A DNA stretch of 64,000 nucleotides from Flagellimonas allohymeniacidonis (GTDB lineage Bacteria; Bacteroidota; Bacteroidia; Flavobacteriales; Flavobacteriaceae): assembly GCF_004296335.1 (NCBI RefSeq), contig NZ_SGIU01000002.1, positions 571,882-635,881 of the forward strand, given 5' to 3'. Of this stretch, positions 8,063-17,897 are shown piece by piece (position 1 is the first letter of the stretch; every line of letters starts with the position of its first letter). The notes below the pieces were generated by a model that ran no database searches, was not told the DNA's origin, and saw nothing but the letters and a program-made list of their open reading frames with translations. The translations under genes and the position numbers were made by a program.

Positions 8063-8115
8063 CACCCGCCATTCTACTTAAAATTAAATACCTTTAAGAG
8101 CATAACCTTTTGAAG

Positions 8116-11052
8116 ATGAAATATTTATATCTTCTTCTTTTTTTCTTATCCGTATCCTCGGTGCATTCACAATCTAAAACCGATAGTCTGCAACAAGAAT
8201 ATGCCAAGGCCCGCGAGGATACAATCAAAATAAAGATTCTTCATCAGCTTTTCAGTGAATATTCTGGTAACTCTTCAAACATGGCCCAAGAAGCCATTTT
8301 GGAAGCAATGTTACTTTCCGAAAAAACCGATGTCAATCGTCTTAAAGTAACAACCTATAACCACTACGCAGATTATTTAAGGTCTCAATCACTGGAAGAT
8401 TCGGCGTTGGCGATGTCCAAGAATGGTTTCTCGCTTGCCAAAAAGATAAATTATCGAGAGGGAGTTTCCGAGGCTTTAATCGGACTGGGAGCAAGTTATT
8501 GGAGAAAAGGAAATTTCGAAAAAGCAAGTGAATACCTCGAAGAGAATATTGAACTGGCGAAGCAATTGAAGGATTCATCTCGTTTGGCAAAAACATATAA
8601 TGGTCTTGCTTCCATTTATACCCAAAAAATTGAGTATTCAAAAGCGATGCAATACTTCACATTGGCCTCAACCCTACACAAAGCAACTGGGAATTTGAGA
8701 GAATACTCAAAGTCGCTAGGCAATATTGGTTTTGTTCAGAGAAGTATAGGAAACTATGAAAATGCGAAAAATTACTTGAATGCATCGGACCAGATAGCTG
8801 AACAAACCAACTTTTTGCAACAAAGGGCCTTTAGCGCCTATAACCTATCCATTGTTTATAGAAAGATGGGGGAATTGGATAGTGCCATATTATTGAACAA
8901 AAGGGCAATTTCAATATATAGTGAGCTAGGCAATAAAAAACGGGTGGGTTTTGGTGAATTTACTATGGGAAAAATTTACTGGGAGAAAAAGGATTTCGGG
9001 CAAGCGCTGAATTATTATAAAAAATCCCTGGAAATTTCGAGGCAGGTTGACGATTCGGTCAATATTGGCCACTCGTACGAAGAAATTGCAAAATGTTATC
9101 GCCAGCTTAAAAACAACAATGAAGCGAAACGCTATTCACTAGAGGCTATTAAGGTAGCGGAAGGCATTAAACTTAAGGTTTTGGCCATGAATGCCCATGA
9201 GATACTTACAGCTGTTTTTGCTGAAGAAGGTAATTATGAAAAAGCGTATGAATCTTTAAACCAGTATACTTTGCTTCGGGAAAGTATTTATACCAAGGAA
9301 AAAGTAGACCTAGCATCCGAAATTGAGGCCAAATATCAGAACGAGCAGAAAACCCAGGAAATTGAGCTGCTGGAATCTGAAAAAGAGCTACAGAACCTAC
9401 AACTAAGCAAGCGCGAGAACGAACGCAACGCCATTGTAGCTTTTGCTATTATTTTGTTATTACTGGGAAGCTTGCTGTACAATCAGTACCGGTTAAAGAA
9501 AAAAACAAATAACGAGCTACGGGAATTGGATAAAATAAAATCCAATTTTTTTGCCAATATCTCCCACGAGTTTCGAACACCACTTACCCTAATAAAAGGA
9601 CCCATTGAGCAATTGGAACAAAACCCCGATGAAGGTTTGCCCAAGGAGAGTATTAAAATGGTCAGACGAAATACCAATCGGGTACTTCAACTGGTCAACC
9701 AATTATTGGATTTATCAAAGATTGATCAAGGTAAACTTCAGCTTGAACAATCGGAGGGGGAGGTATATAAATGCTTAAGGGGAGCGGCGTCTTCTTTTAA
9801 TTCGCATGCAGCCCAAAGAAAAATAGATTATAGAGTTCAAATTCCACATGAAGCGTATTGGGCCTCCTTCGACCGAGACAAATTGGAAAAAATCCTATAT
9901 AATCTTTTGGGCAATGCCTTTAAATTCTGTGATGATGGAGCAATAATATCTATTGTTGCTACTGCTGAACAAGATGGATTGCGAATTACCATATCAGATA
10001 CAGGCCCAGGGATCTCCGAAGAAAAACTTCCTTTCATTTTTGATCGATTTTACCAAGTTCAACAAGAGTCCACCAGAGAACATGAGGGTTCTGGAATTGG
10101 GCTTTCACTTTCCAAAGAATTAGTAGAACTAATGGACGGGACAATTACCGCATCAAGTGAAGTGGGCAAAGGCACAATTTTTACGGTTGTGATTCCGATT
10201 CAAAAAATTAAAACGGGAATCCAAACACCTGAAAAAGTATTGGTGCCAGATAACAAAGAGGTCCAAAAAACGAGACCTTATTCCTTTGAAACCCCAGATT
10301 CCAGAAACTTACCTGTTGTGCTATTGGTCGAGGACAATCCGGACATGTCGCATTTCATTAAAGAACAGCTCCAAAAGCTTTATAGGATACACGAAGCAAA
10401 AAATGGGAAAATAGGATTGGAGATGGCCAGAAGCAAATCTCCAAATTTAATAGTAACGGATGTTATGATGCCAGAAATGGATGGTGTGGAATTGTGCAAA
10501 CGTCTAAAATCCAATCTCGAAACCAGTCATATTCCCATTGTTATGCTCACTGCCAAAGCTGGCATTCAAAACAAAATTGAAGGTTTGGAAACCGGGGCGG
10601 ATGATTATCTTACCAAACCCTTTGAATCTCAAGAATTGTTGGCAAGAGTCAAGAACCTTATCGAACAAAGAAAAAGACTCAGAGAACGTTACTCGAAAAA
10701 ACAATCCTTGATTGATCCCAAAGAGATCACCGTAAACTCCCTTGATCAAAATTTCTTGGAACAACTATTGGACGTATTGGAAAAATCATTCTCCGATCCC
10801 GATTTTGGAACTCATCAGATGCAAGAGGCGCTCGCAATGAGCAAGACGCAACTGCACCGAAAGACGAAAGCCTTGACCAATGAGACCCCGGGAGAATTAC
10901 TTCGCAATTTCCGATTAAAGCGAGCAGCCCAATTGCTTGCAAAAAAAGCCGATACAGTAACACAAATTGCATATGCTGTGGGATTTAACAACCTCTCGTA
11001 TTTTGCAAAGTGCTTTAAAGAGCTCTACGGGGTCACTCCTTCTTCCTATTAA
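8116..11052 (+). CDS. hybrid two-component system sensor/regulator with TPR input and AraC output
   Basis: This protein of about 978 residues combines a whole two-component pathway in one chain. A signal peptide (1-18) precedes several TPR repeats in the periplasm (to about 400) and a coiled coil. One membrane helix follows (about 439-457), then HisKA with phospho-accepting His at about 484 (ISHEFRTP) and HATPase_c with GxG boxes. A receiver domain has Asp near 781 (VTDVMMPEMDG), and an AraC-type DNA-binding domain ends the chain (about 880-978). Hybrid regulators in Bacteroidota often sense with Reg_prop propellers and control glycan genes; here the sensor is TPR, so the ligand is unclear. 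The lipoprotein genes just downstream are possible targets. I used the ATG; an in-frame TTG lies two codons earlier. Confidence 0.9.
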   Translation: MKYLYLLLFFLSVSSVHSQSKTDSLQQEYAKAREDTIKIKILHQLFSEYSGNSSNMAQEAILEAMLLSEKTDVNRLKVTTYNHYADYLRSQSLEDSALAMSKNGFSLAKKINYREGVSEALIGLGASYWRKGNFEKASEYLEENIELAKQLKDSSRLAKTYNGLASIYTQKIEYSKAMQYFTLASTLHKATGNLREYSKSLGNIGFVQRSIGNYENAKNYLNASDQIAEQTNFLQQRAFSAYNLSIVYRKMGELDSAILLNKRAISIYSELGNKKRVGFGEFTMGKIYWEKKDFGQALNYYKKSLEISRQVDDSVNIGHSYEEIAKCYRQLKNNNEAKRYSLEAIKVAEGIKLKVLAMNAHEILTAVFAEEGNYEKAYESLNQYTLLRESIYTKEKVDLASEIEAKYQNEQKTQEIELLESEKELQNLQLSKRENERNAIVAFAIILLLLGSLLYNQYRLKKKTNNELRELDKIKSNFFANISHEFRTPLTLIKGPIEQLEQNPDEGLPKESIKMVRRNTNRVLQLVNQLLDLSKIDQGKLQLEQSEGEVYKCLRGAASSFNSHAAQRKIDYRVQIPHEAYWASFDRDKLEKILYNLLGNAFKFCDDGAIISIVATAEQDGLRITISDTGPGISEEKLPFIFDRFYQVQQESTREHEGSGIGLSLSKELVELMDGTITASSEVGKGTIFTVVIPIQKIKTGIQTPEKVLVPDNKEVQKTRPYSFETPDSRNLPVVLLVEDNPDMSHFIKEQLQKLYRIHEAKNGKIGLEMARSKSPNLIVTDVMMPEMDGVELCKRLKSNLETSHIPIVMLTAKAGIQNKIEGLETGADDYLTKPFESQELLARVKNLIEQRKRLRERYSKKQSLIDPKEITVNSLDQNFLEQLLDVLEKSFSDPDFGTHQMQEALAMSKTQLHRKTKALTNETPGELLRNFRLKRAAQLLAKKADTVTQIAYAVGFNNLSYFAKCFKELYGVTPSSY

Positions 11053-11211
11053 TTGACACTCCTTTCATCAGCGACCTCCCAATAATCCACGTTTGGAACC
11101 CCCATATCAGTATTTGGAACTGTGCTTATAGCGCATTCCTATAGGGTCAAATAGCTTTGTTTTAAAAGTTCCCAATGCATTTCAGGAGAAATTAATTTAA
11201 AAAATGACTGT

Positions 11212-12189
11212 ATGAATTTTGTAAAAACAAACAGGGAACCGTATCGATTCCCAATGTTGAGAACCATCGAAATTGGACTAATCCTTTTCTTACTTACTGT
11301 GGGTTGCAGCAATAGCGATAGTGACTCCACTGATGATATTCCGGATCAACAAATTCCCGGCACAATTGTAGGTGTCGTTTCAGATCCGGATGGTAACGTT
11401 TATCCCGGAGCAAGTATAACTGCTTCCAAAGGAAAGGAAGAATCTACCAGGGTCACCAATCCCTTGGGTGAGTTTAAGATAACCACAAAATCCATTGGAC
11501 CGCATAATGTTGTGCTTGAACTACCCCTGTCCACTGAGGCCCTTTCGAGCACTGAAATTTCAATAAATGTGAAAGAAGATCAAGATGCAAGGGTAGATTT
11601 TGTAATTCAACCAAAATCGGTAAAAGCACATTTGAATTTTGGGGACGTTCAGATTTTGGAGGAAATAGTGGATAAAGACGGGAATACCCCTACCTCGCCC
11701 AGTGAACCTCTTTATGCTGCCAATATTTTTGACCCTCCACTGGGGCTTCTTACCGCAATTAAAGCACCCGATGGGCATCAGATTACCTTGGAGGAGTTTG
11801 AAAAAGCGGAAGGCAAGCTCGATGTTCACTGCAATGGGGATAAATCCTATATCAACGTTGCCCTTGAAGGCATGATTCCAAATGGCACCTATACTTTCTG
11901 GTTGGCTTATCTGAACAAGACAAGAAAAGTAGGGGAAGCCATAGATTTTGCGAATGATTTTGTATTTCGAACAAACCCGCCTGTAGGAGCCTCAAATGGA
12001 ACAGAAAACATAGCTGTTGCGGATGAAAATGGCACAATTAGCCTCGTTTTTGAGCATGCTTCCTGTATCCTAACCGATGAAGTGGCCTTGGTCATCCCCA
12101 TTTTGTATCACATCAATGGAAAGACTTTTGGTGGCGGACATGTACCTGATACGGAAGAAATGGTACATATGCTCGCTTATTTTCAGTAG
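11212..12189 (+). CDS. lipoprotein with carboxypeptidase-regulatory-like domain
   Basis: This protein has up to 325 residues and a lipoprotein signal ending LLTVGC, after which the mature chain begins with a flexible S/D-rich linker. Residues about 45-115 (GTIVGVVSDPDGNVYPGASITAS...) form a CarboxypepD_reg-like beta-sandwich, a module common in Bacteroidota surface lipoproteins and TonB-dependent receptors. The remaining 200 residues are not recognised. An internal ATG at 11254 would give a more ordinary signal peptide (MLRTIEIGLILFLL) and may be the true start. It is followed 33 bp later by another lipoprotein gene, suggesting a two-gene unit downstream of the hybrid regulator, which may control it. 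Confidence 0.75.
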   Translation: MNFVKTNREPYRFPMLRTIEIGLILFLLTVGCSNSDSDSTDDIPDQQIPGTIVGVVSDPDGNVYPGASITASKGKEESTRVTNPLGEFKITTKSIGPHNVVLELPLSTEALSSTEISINVKEDQDARVDFVIQPKSVKAHLNFGDVQILEEIVDKDGNTPTSPSEPLYAANIFDPPLGLLTAIKAPDGHQITLEEFEKAEGKLDVHCNGDKSYINVALEGMIPNGTYTFWLAYLNKTRKVGEAIDFANDFVFRTNPPVGASNGTENIAVADENGTISLVFEHASCILTDEVALVIPILYHINGKTFGGGHVPDTEEMVHMLAYFQ

Positions 12190-12222
12190 TTAATTTACGT
12201 ACAATCCCTTAAGATTTTAAAA

Positions 12223-12648
12223 ATGAGAACATCAATAAATATTTACTTTTTAATGGGCATCCTACTTCTTGCAGTAGGTTGTAGCAAAGATGATGATGGG
12301 TCTGAATCATCCATAAATGCAAGTAGCCAGACCTTCGAGTTGAATGGAGTCAATAATTGCAATACCTCCCTAGGTACCGGTAGTACCTTTGTAATGACCA
12401 TTCCCTATAGTTCTTCGGACGGTATCTCCATTCAAAGATTGCGAATAAGCACTAAAGTTTCTGATGGTGGTTCAGAAAGTAGCACAAACTCCCAGTTTAC
12501 CGACAATGGTACTAGCATCGTATGGGCCTCTTGTTTTCGGTTTGGCACACAAGATTGGGTAGAGTATGAGGTAAGGTTGGAAGGTGACAATGGTATCACC
12601 AGCAATCCATCCATTGTTCGCATAAACAAACCCACTGGCGCGGAATGA
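12223..12648 (+). CDS. small lipoprotein of unknown function
   Basis: The 141-residue product has a clear lipoprotein signal (MRTSINIYFLMGILLLAVGC, with S, K and acidic residues after the Cys). A D/E-rich stretch after the Cys is typical of lipoproteins exported to the surface in Bacteroidota. The mature part contains two further Cys residues (about 47 and 101) that could form a disulfide and reads as beta-rich. I do not recognise the family. It lies 33 bp after the carboxypeptidase-like lipoprotein gene and probably shares its transcript. Confidence 0.65.
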   Translation: MRTSINIYFLMGILLLAVGCSKDDDGSESSINASSQTFELNGVNNCNTSLGTGSTFVMTIPYSSSDGISIQRLRISTKVSDGGSESSTNSQFTDNGTSIVWASCFRFGTQDWVEYEVRLEGDNGITSNPSIVRINKPTGAE

Positions 12649-12698
12649 TGGTCCCTCGAAGATTCGCCCAACGCCCAAGACAGGGATAGAAGTGATGA

Positions 12699-12748
12699 AA
12701 ACGGGTCAGATTAAGGGTAGCGCCTTTTCATGGGCCCGTTTCTCTTTT
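12699..12748 (+). terminator. possible terminator after the lipoprotein pair
   Basis: AAACGGG and CCCGTTT can pair across a loop of about 29 nt and are followed by ctcttttgttttc. The long loop makes this only a moderate candidate. Confidence 0.35.
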
Positions 12749-12831
12749 GTTTTCTGTTCATAAAACAACCCCTTCATATAAAGAAGACCTCCAATCAGTC
12801 CTATTCTGCATGTGATACATATGAGAAAACA

Positions 12832-13191
12832 TCACATTCTTTTCCGCATCTGATTCCTCATTTTAGGCTGTACCTCCTCTTTGTATTTTTTCATTTGTTC
12901 TGCGGTGAGCACAAGTTCAAGTTCGGCGTTCTTTTCCTTGGCAATTTTTTTCATATCGCCCATCTTACTGAACATAGATCCTTTTTGATTTAACAAGATT
13001 GCCTGCCTTTCAGAGTATTTAAGATTCAGCTCTGCCACTTGCTCCTCTTGTTCTTCACTCAGAATCAAAGCTTCTGTCATCATCTGAGTTTGATTGTCTG
13101 CCATTTTTTTGGGGTCCATTTGCTGTGCTGCAGCCCATTGTCCCATAAATAGCACAATTAGTGTGGTACCCAGTTTTGCTAAATTTATCAT
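12832..13191 (-). CDS. Spy/CpxP-like small periplasmic protein
   Basis: The product has 119 residues with a signal peptide (cleaved after WAAAQ) and a mature part that is almost entirely charged alpha-helix. Two LTxxQ-like motifs, LSEEQ (about 44-48) and LTAEQ (about 97-101), and many M, K, Q and E residues resemble the Spy/CpxP family of periplasmic chaperones or metal-responsive proteins. It lies 29 bp after the outer-membrane barrel gene in the same direction and may help barrel folding or envelope stress control. Function is inferred from family resemblance only. Confidence 0.6.
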   Translation of the reverse strand: MINLAKLGTTLIVLFMGQWAAAQQMDPKKMADNQTQMMTEALILSEEQEEQVAELNLKYSERQAILLNQKGSMFSKMGDMKKIAKEKNAELELVLTAEQMKKYKEEVQPKMRNQMRKRM

Positions 13192-13220
13192 TGCACTTGT
13201 ATTTTATATTGTTAGACGCT

Positions 13221-14480
13221 CTAATTAATTTTTCGTTTAATGAACCATATGTCCTTTAGGCTCAAGTTGATGTTTATTGAACTTATCCGTTCTTCTACCA
13301 AAATTCCGCCTGTGTTACCACGGTTATTGCTCGAAAAGGACAGGTTAAGCATGGATTTCGAGCGTCTCCCCAGTGGCAGTCCAAGGCCTAGTGTGTACCC
13401 TGTCGTTTCGATGCGCTCACCTGCAATGGTGAGGTAGCCAGAATCATGAAAAAAACCGGCCCTCATTTCTATATGCTGCCAATATTTCAACCCGTTTTTG
13501 TCAAAAAAATATTCCCCACCCAAGGAGAAAACATTTTGATCCACAAAGTCTCCAACATTGTCTTGCTGTGATGTCGACTCCCAAAGTTTCCAGCTGTAAT
13601 CAACGTTAAGAAAGAGGTTATTCCAAGGATTGAAAACCAGACCGCCATTGAACTCAAATGGAAAGTCAAAAGAATCAAGCTCAATGTTGGTTTCATTTTC
13701 CACTGGACTGAGTGTGAAATCCAAAGTCTTATCCACGATTCGGTCTTGGGTACCCGACAATGTTGTTGGGAAATTTACACTGGCACCAACGGAAAACTTT
13801 TTGTAGAGGTCATATTGAAGTCCAAGGCCAAAACGGATACCACGGTAGCTGCTGGTTTCCTGGACAGTCAATCCACTGAGGTCAGCTTGAATGACCTCGG
13901 TTTCTTCAATGCTTCCAAACAGATAGGACACGTTTCCGCCCAGTCGAAGGTTTTTGAACAGGGTACGCCCATAACTCAGATTGAAATTGTTGAGCGCACC
14001 TGTGCCAAAAATATTGCTGGTGAATTGATCAAAAGATCCTTCAATCGTACTTTGAATGCCGATAAGTGAGTAGCCCACATCCGTCAATGGGGTCACTGAA
14101 ACCCCAAATGTAGACTTGGGGTCAATGCTCGTTGCAAAACCTAAGCTCGAAAAGTTGCTGGCAAAACGTTCCTCTTGCGTAAAATTGTTTTCCAAAGAAC
14201 TTAGTTCCCCCAAAAAACCAACATCAAGAATAAAGCTATTAGTGGTTTCGGTCCCATAAGAAGCTGGATTGTAATTGTTAATGAAGTTCGCCCCATGTAG
14301 AGCATAACCTCCCCTGCCCAACCCATTGTTCTTCCCCATATTGGAACTTGTACTTACCCCCAAACCAAAGAGCGAGTATGGCGATCCGGTGAGTCGATTG
14401 GTCTGCGCCCTCATACCTTCTGCGCTGATTAAAAGCAATACAAGCACCCATAGTTCCCGTTTACTCCTCATATATGGCAT
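13221..14480 (-). CDS. outer-membrane beta-barrel protein
   Basis: The 419-residue product has a signal peptide ending MRAQ and then alternating hydrophobic beta strands with aromatic girdles, resembling PorV/FadL-like outer-membrane barrels of Bacteroidota. The conserved opening SPYSLFGLGV...N...GGYALHGANFINNYNPASYG is typical of uncharacterised barrel proteins that accompany DUF4270 lipoproteins. Its start overlaps the end of the DUF4270 gene by 20 bp (11 bp if the Met at 14471 is used), indicating translational coupling. Transport or scaffold function cannot be read from the sequence. Confidence 0.7.
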   Translation of the reverse strand: MPYMRSKRELWVLVLLLISAEGMRAQTNRLTGSPYSLFGLGVSTSSNMGKNNGLGRGGYALHGANFINNYNPASYGTETTNSFILDVGFLGELSSLENNFTQEERFASNFSSLGFATSIDPKSTFGVSVTPLTDVGYSLIGIQSTIEGSFDQFTSNIFGTGALNNFNLSYGRTLFKNLRLGGNVSYLFGSIEETEVIQADLSGLTVQETSSYRGIRFGLGLQYDLYKKFSVGASVNFPTTLSGTQDRIVDKTLDFTLSPVENETNIELDSFDFPFEFNGGLVFNPWNNLFLNVDYSWKLWESTSQQDNVGDFVDQNVFSLGGEYFFDKNGLKYWQHIEMRAGFFHDSGYLTIAGERIETTGYTLGLGLPLGRRSKSMLNLSFSSNNRGNTGGILVEERISSININLSLKDIWFIKRKIN

Positions 14481-15771
14481 AGGTTAGAATTAAAGTGGCG
14501 CTAAATTCTTCGCTTTTCTCACCCTCTATGACGATACGATCCACACTTTGGCCATAATCGGGTGGAAAGACGACAAAGGCGTCGTCCACAATATTGGTTT
14601 CATTCAATTCTCGGTCTATGTATACTCCAATAGGGATTTCATAGACCAGTTCGTCAAACTCCCTTCTTTCACGGTCAATAATTCCAAAAACAGGCTGCCC
14701 GCCAAAGAATAATTGCTCGGTTATCACATTGTTTTGATCAATTAGGTTAATGGACAAAGAATCTCGAATGGGAACATTATCATCGTAGGTATTTGGGGGC
14801 GGCTTTATTTGTAAGGTTGCATTCAATATGGTTCCGGTCCCAGGTATGTCAAAGAGTTTTTTGATGGTTGGGAATTGAATGCGAGTCGCATAGCCGGTTC
14901 CCGATTGTATAAAACTCCGATTGTTTGATCGGGTAGACGGCAAGTTGATTTCTTGATCCGTAAGCGTATCCAAAACTGTCCCTGAAATATCACTTTGAAT
15001 ATTATTGAACACCTTGGGGCCTTCAAATTCTTGAATGAAAAGGTCAAAAGTTTCCTCTACATCATCAAACTCATCAGGAATTCGATAGAAAAATCGCAGG
15101 TAGGTGCTTTCTAAATTGGAGGAGAAACCAATGACGCTTGAATTGTCATCCCGACCTGGTTGAATGGTGAAGCCTTCAAATATCTCCCTCAGGTCTTCAG
15201 TAGAATTGATGGTATTATCAAGAATGCCATCAAATATAACTTCACCAAAATCAAAAGGGAGTGGAATATACAAGGAATCCTCATCTATTGGCTCTGGGGT
15301 AAAAGTTATGGTCTGAAGAGGAATGCTATCAAAAGCAATAGTACTGGTGTTATAAAAAAAATCATCCCTGATTCGTACTTCATCATTCAATAGGTGAACG
15401 TTGATTTCAGACAATGCCAGCGTATCGTTGTAGAAATAGGTATTGTAGCCCAACACAAGTCCAATACTATCCAATTCTGCATCGTCGGGGAGGTTGTAAT
15501 CACTGGTCGACAGCTCAAAAAAGCTTGATGAGCGCACCTTTCCAAAAAAACTATCCTGGTATTGCCCCACAAGAACCCTGTCGGTACCGGAGGTGATTAT
15601 GCTATCAAATCGGAAGGTAGATACTTCCACCGTGAAGGTATCAATTGACACCAATCTTACATTTGAATCGGCAAAATCTTGTCCTACCTCCAAGGTAGGG
15701 ATGTCTGAAGTATCTGTAGAACACGCCAAAACAAAAACAAACAGCAGTATTGCCCAAAATATCGATCGCAT
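14461..15771 (-). CDS. DUF4270 family lipoprotein
   Basis: The 436-residue product has a lipoprotein signal (FVFVLAC, Cys at 17). The remainder matches DUF4270, a Bacteroidota family of extracellular lipoproteins with repeated beta-sandwich segments: VGQDFADSNVRLVSIDTFTV at the N-terminus and a DSIGLVLGY region near 103-111. It leads a three-gene minus-strand unit with a barrel protein and a Spy-like protein. The partner barrel suggests a surface-exposed lipoprotein held by an outer-membrane protein; this is inference. It diverges from the Kelch operon over a 215-bp intergenic region. Confidence 0.8.
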   Translation of the reverse strand: MRSIFWAILLFVFVLACSTDTSDIPTLEVGQDFADSNVRLVSIDTFTVEVSTFRFDSIITSGTDRVLVGQYQDSFFGKVRSSSFFELSTSDYNLPDDAELDSIGLVLGYNTYFYNDTLALSEINVHLLNDEVRIRDDFFYNTSTIAFDSIPLQTITFTPEPIDEDSLYIPLPFDFGEVIFDGILDNTINSTEDLREIFEGFTIQPGRDDNSSVIGFSSNLESTYLRFFYRIPDEFDDVEETFDLFIQEFEGPKVFNNIQSDISGTVLDTLTDQEINLPSTRSNNRSFIQSGTGYATRIQFPTIKKLFDIPGTGTILNATLQIKPPPNTYDDNVPIRDSLSINLIDQNNVITEQLFFGGQPVFGIIDRERREFDELVYEIPIGVYIDRELNETNIVDDAFVVFPPDYGQSVDRIVIEGEKSEEFSATLILTYAIYEE

Positions 15772-15986
15772 ACCGTCTTTTTCGTCAAAATAAATGGCTC
15801 ATCCGCGATAGGTAAATTATTTTATACAAATCCTTCTAATTAACACATATACAGATATATAAACCTAACAAATCCACCATTTCGATTTCATCGGAACAAT
15901 TGCAGGTTTGGTATAAGAATATTTTACGTCGGTCTATTTTTTTTTCCTTAGCAGCTCCTTGAAAATAGTTTTGGACAAAAATTGAT

Positions 15987-16862
15987 TTGACTTCAAGAAT
16001 CTATTTGGTTTTTTCGTTTATGATAAGTTCTACTCTGCAGGCACAAATACCAAGGGAAATTGCATCGTTTGACTATTCCTTGTTACCAAACATCAACAAC
16101 ACGGATATCTCGGAAACAAGTATACGGTTGAACCATCAATTCAATTGGGCAAACACCACTTTGCAATTACATGGAACCTACCTTCAAAGACAGTATCAAT
16201 TTTATGGGAATACGGCTCTTATCAATTTTGGGAATTTTGAAACCACACATTTTCTTCAATTCAAAGGGACGGTAAACCGGTCTTTGGGGAAAAACTGGAA
16301 GCTACAATCCGAAATTGCTCCTAGCCTTGCCTCCAATTTGGAAAATGGTCTTAGCACCAGGGATTGGGTTTTAAATCAATCCGTTGGTCTGGTAAAAGAA
16401 TGGAATGGCCCAAATAGAAAGGTCTCCTTAAAATTTGGTGCTGGCCGGGGCACTTTTTTTGGAAAACCACAGTTTGTTCCCATATTGAAATATGGGATAT
16501 CGCATGGAAACAAATGGTCCCTGAATTTAGGTTTCCCCAAAAGTGATTACATCCAAGTAATTAATGAACGAAATAGTATTGCGTCGTTCATTGCAGTTAA
16601 TGGGACCTATACCAATCTGTCCGGTAACATATCCATAGATGATCTAGGGACCTTTGAACATGCTAAACTGGTTCAAAACGGAATCGATTTTGGACTCGAA
16701 TACCTGTTTAGAATCCAACCGAATTTCACAACCTCCCTTAAATCGGGATATTCCATGGTCAATTCCTTGGAGATACAAGATGAAAATGAAAACATCCTTT
16801 ACGACTTTGACCCCAATGGGTCAGTGTACATTTCTATTGGATTAAAATATAACATAAAATAA
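15987..16862 (+). CDS. outer-membrane protein, DUF6268-like
   Basis: The 291-residue product begins at a TTG codon. That start is preferred because it gives a proper signal peptide (MTSRIYLVFSFMISSTLQAQ), whereas the first ATG at 16020 leaves only a stub. The mature part is beta-rich with short aromatic-ended strands and ends ...SIGLKYNIK, typical of a small outer-membrane barrel. It resembles DUF6268 proteins, but I cannot confirm this without a profile search. It is the first of five tightly packed genes, and its stop overlaps the next start by one base (TAATG). Confidence 0.65.
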   Translation: MTSRIYLVFSFMISSTLQAQIPREIASFDYSLLPNINNTDISETSIRLNHQFNWANTTLQLHGTYLQRQYQFYGNTALINFGNFETTHFLQFKGTVNRSLGKNWKLQSEIAPSLASNLENGLSTRDWVLNQSVGLVKEWNGPNRKVSLKFGAGRGTFFGKPQFVPILKYGISHGNKWSLNLGFPKSDYIQVINERNSIASFIAVNGTYTNLSGNISIDDLGTFEHAKLVQNGIDFGLEYLFRIQPNFTTSLKSGYSMVNSLEIQDENENILYDFDPNGSVYISIGLKYNIK

Positions 16863-17878
16863 TGTGTATGAAAACTTTAGGCTTTGCTAGATTCATTTGG
16901 AGACCTTTATCTATTATGCTGTTCCCCTCCCTTTTAATACTGGTTTCCTGTTCATCGGATGACGAGGTGGATGAATTGGGCAATTGGGTCGAACGATCTG
17001 TGCTGGATGGTACACCAAGGAGTAGTGCCGCGGCTTTCACCTTGGGCGATAGAGGTTTTATGGGCACAGGCTATGATGGTGATGACTACCTGAATGATTT
17101 TTGGATTTACGATATAGAAGGTAATTTTTGGTCTCAAGGAGCATCATTTCCCGGTATAGCCCGCAGCGCTGCCACTAGTTTTACCATCAACGGTGTCGGT
17201 TATGTGGGCTTGGGATTTGATGGAGATAACGAGTTGGGGGATTTCTACAGCTACAATGCTGATAACAATACCTGGACACAAATTGCCGATTTTGGGGGAT
17301 CTTCCCGTAGAGGGGCCGTAGGCTTTGGGTCTTCCACCAACGGTTATGTGGGCACTGGCTTTGACGGCGATAATGACCGTAAAGATTTTTGGAAATACGA
17401 CCCTGTCACCGATCAATGGTCGGAGCTTATTGGTTTTGGAGGAACTAAAAGGCGCGATGCCGCCGCTTTTACCATAAATGGCCTTGTTTACTTTGGCACC
17501 GGAACTTCAAATGGGAGAAACCAGACCGATTTTTGGGTTTTCGATTCCAATTCCGAAACATGGACCCCACTACTCGATATAGATGACGACGATGATTACA
17601 CCATTGTACGAAGCAATGCCGTTGGTTTTTCTATTGGGGACAAGGGGTATTTTGCCTGCGGAAATGGTGGGGCCGGCCCGATAGTCAGCGTTTGGGAATA
17701 TGATCCCACCACCGATCTGTGGGAAGAAAAAACAGCCTACGAAGGTATTGCACGTGAGGGTTCAATTGCTTTCTATAATGGTACTCGTGCTTTTTTGGCA
17801 TTGGGTAGAAGTGGCAACCTCTATTTAGATGATAATCGCGAATTCTTCCCGTTTGAGGAAGAAGACGAGGATGATTGA
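16862..17878 (+). CDS. six-bladed Kelch-repeat lipoprotein
   Basis: The 338-residue product has a lipoprotein signal ending LLILVSC (Cys30). Six repeats of about 46-48 residues follow; most have the pattern R-x-x-A-x-x-F...GY-x-G-x-G-x-D-G-D...DFW-x-Y-D...W. This is the right number for a closed six-bladed Kelch propeller. Blades 1-3 carry Asp-rich loops (YDGDDYLNDFW, FDGDNELGDFY, FDGDNDRKDFW) that could bind calcium. The C-terminus is very acidic (FEEEDEDD). It overlaps the upstream barrel gene by one base and the following gene by a few bases at most. Kelch lipoproteins often act in ligand binding; here it may be the input of the LytS/LytTR pair encoded in the same operon. Confidence 0.85.
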   Translation: MCMKTLGFARFIWRPLSIMLFPSLLILVSCSSDDEVDELGNWVERSVLDGTPRSSAAAFTLGDRGFMGTGYDGDDYLNDFWIYDIEGNFWSQGASFPGIARSAATSFTINGVGYVGLGFDGDNELGDFYSYNADNNTWTQIADFGGSSRRGAVGFGSSTNGYVGTGFDGDNDRKDFWKYDPVTDQWSELIGFGGTKRRDAAAFTINGLVYFGTGTSNGRNQTDFWVFDSNSETWTPLLDIDDDDDYTIVRSNAVGFSIGDKGYFACGNGGAGPIVSVWEYDPTTDLWEEKTAYEGIAREGSIAFYNGTRAFLALGRSGNLYLDDNREFFPFEEEDEDD

Positions 17879-17897
17879 TCTCAAAGAGAAATATAAG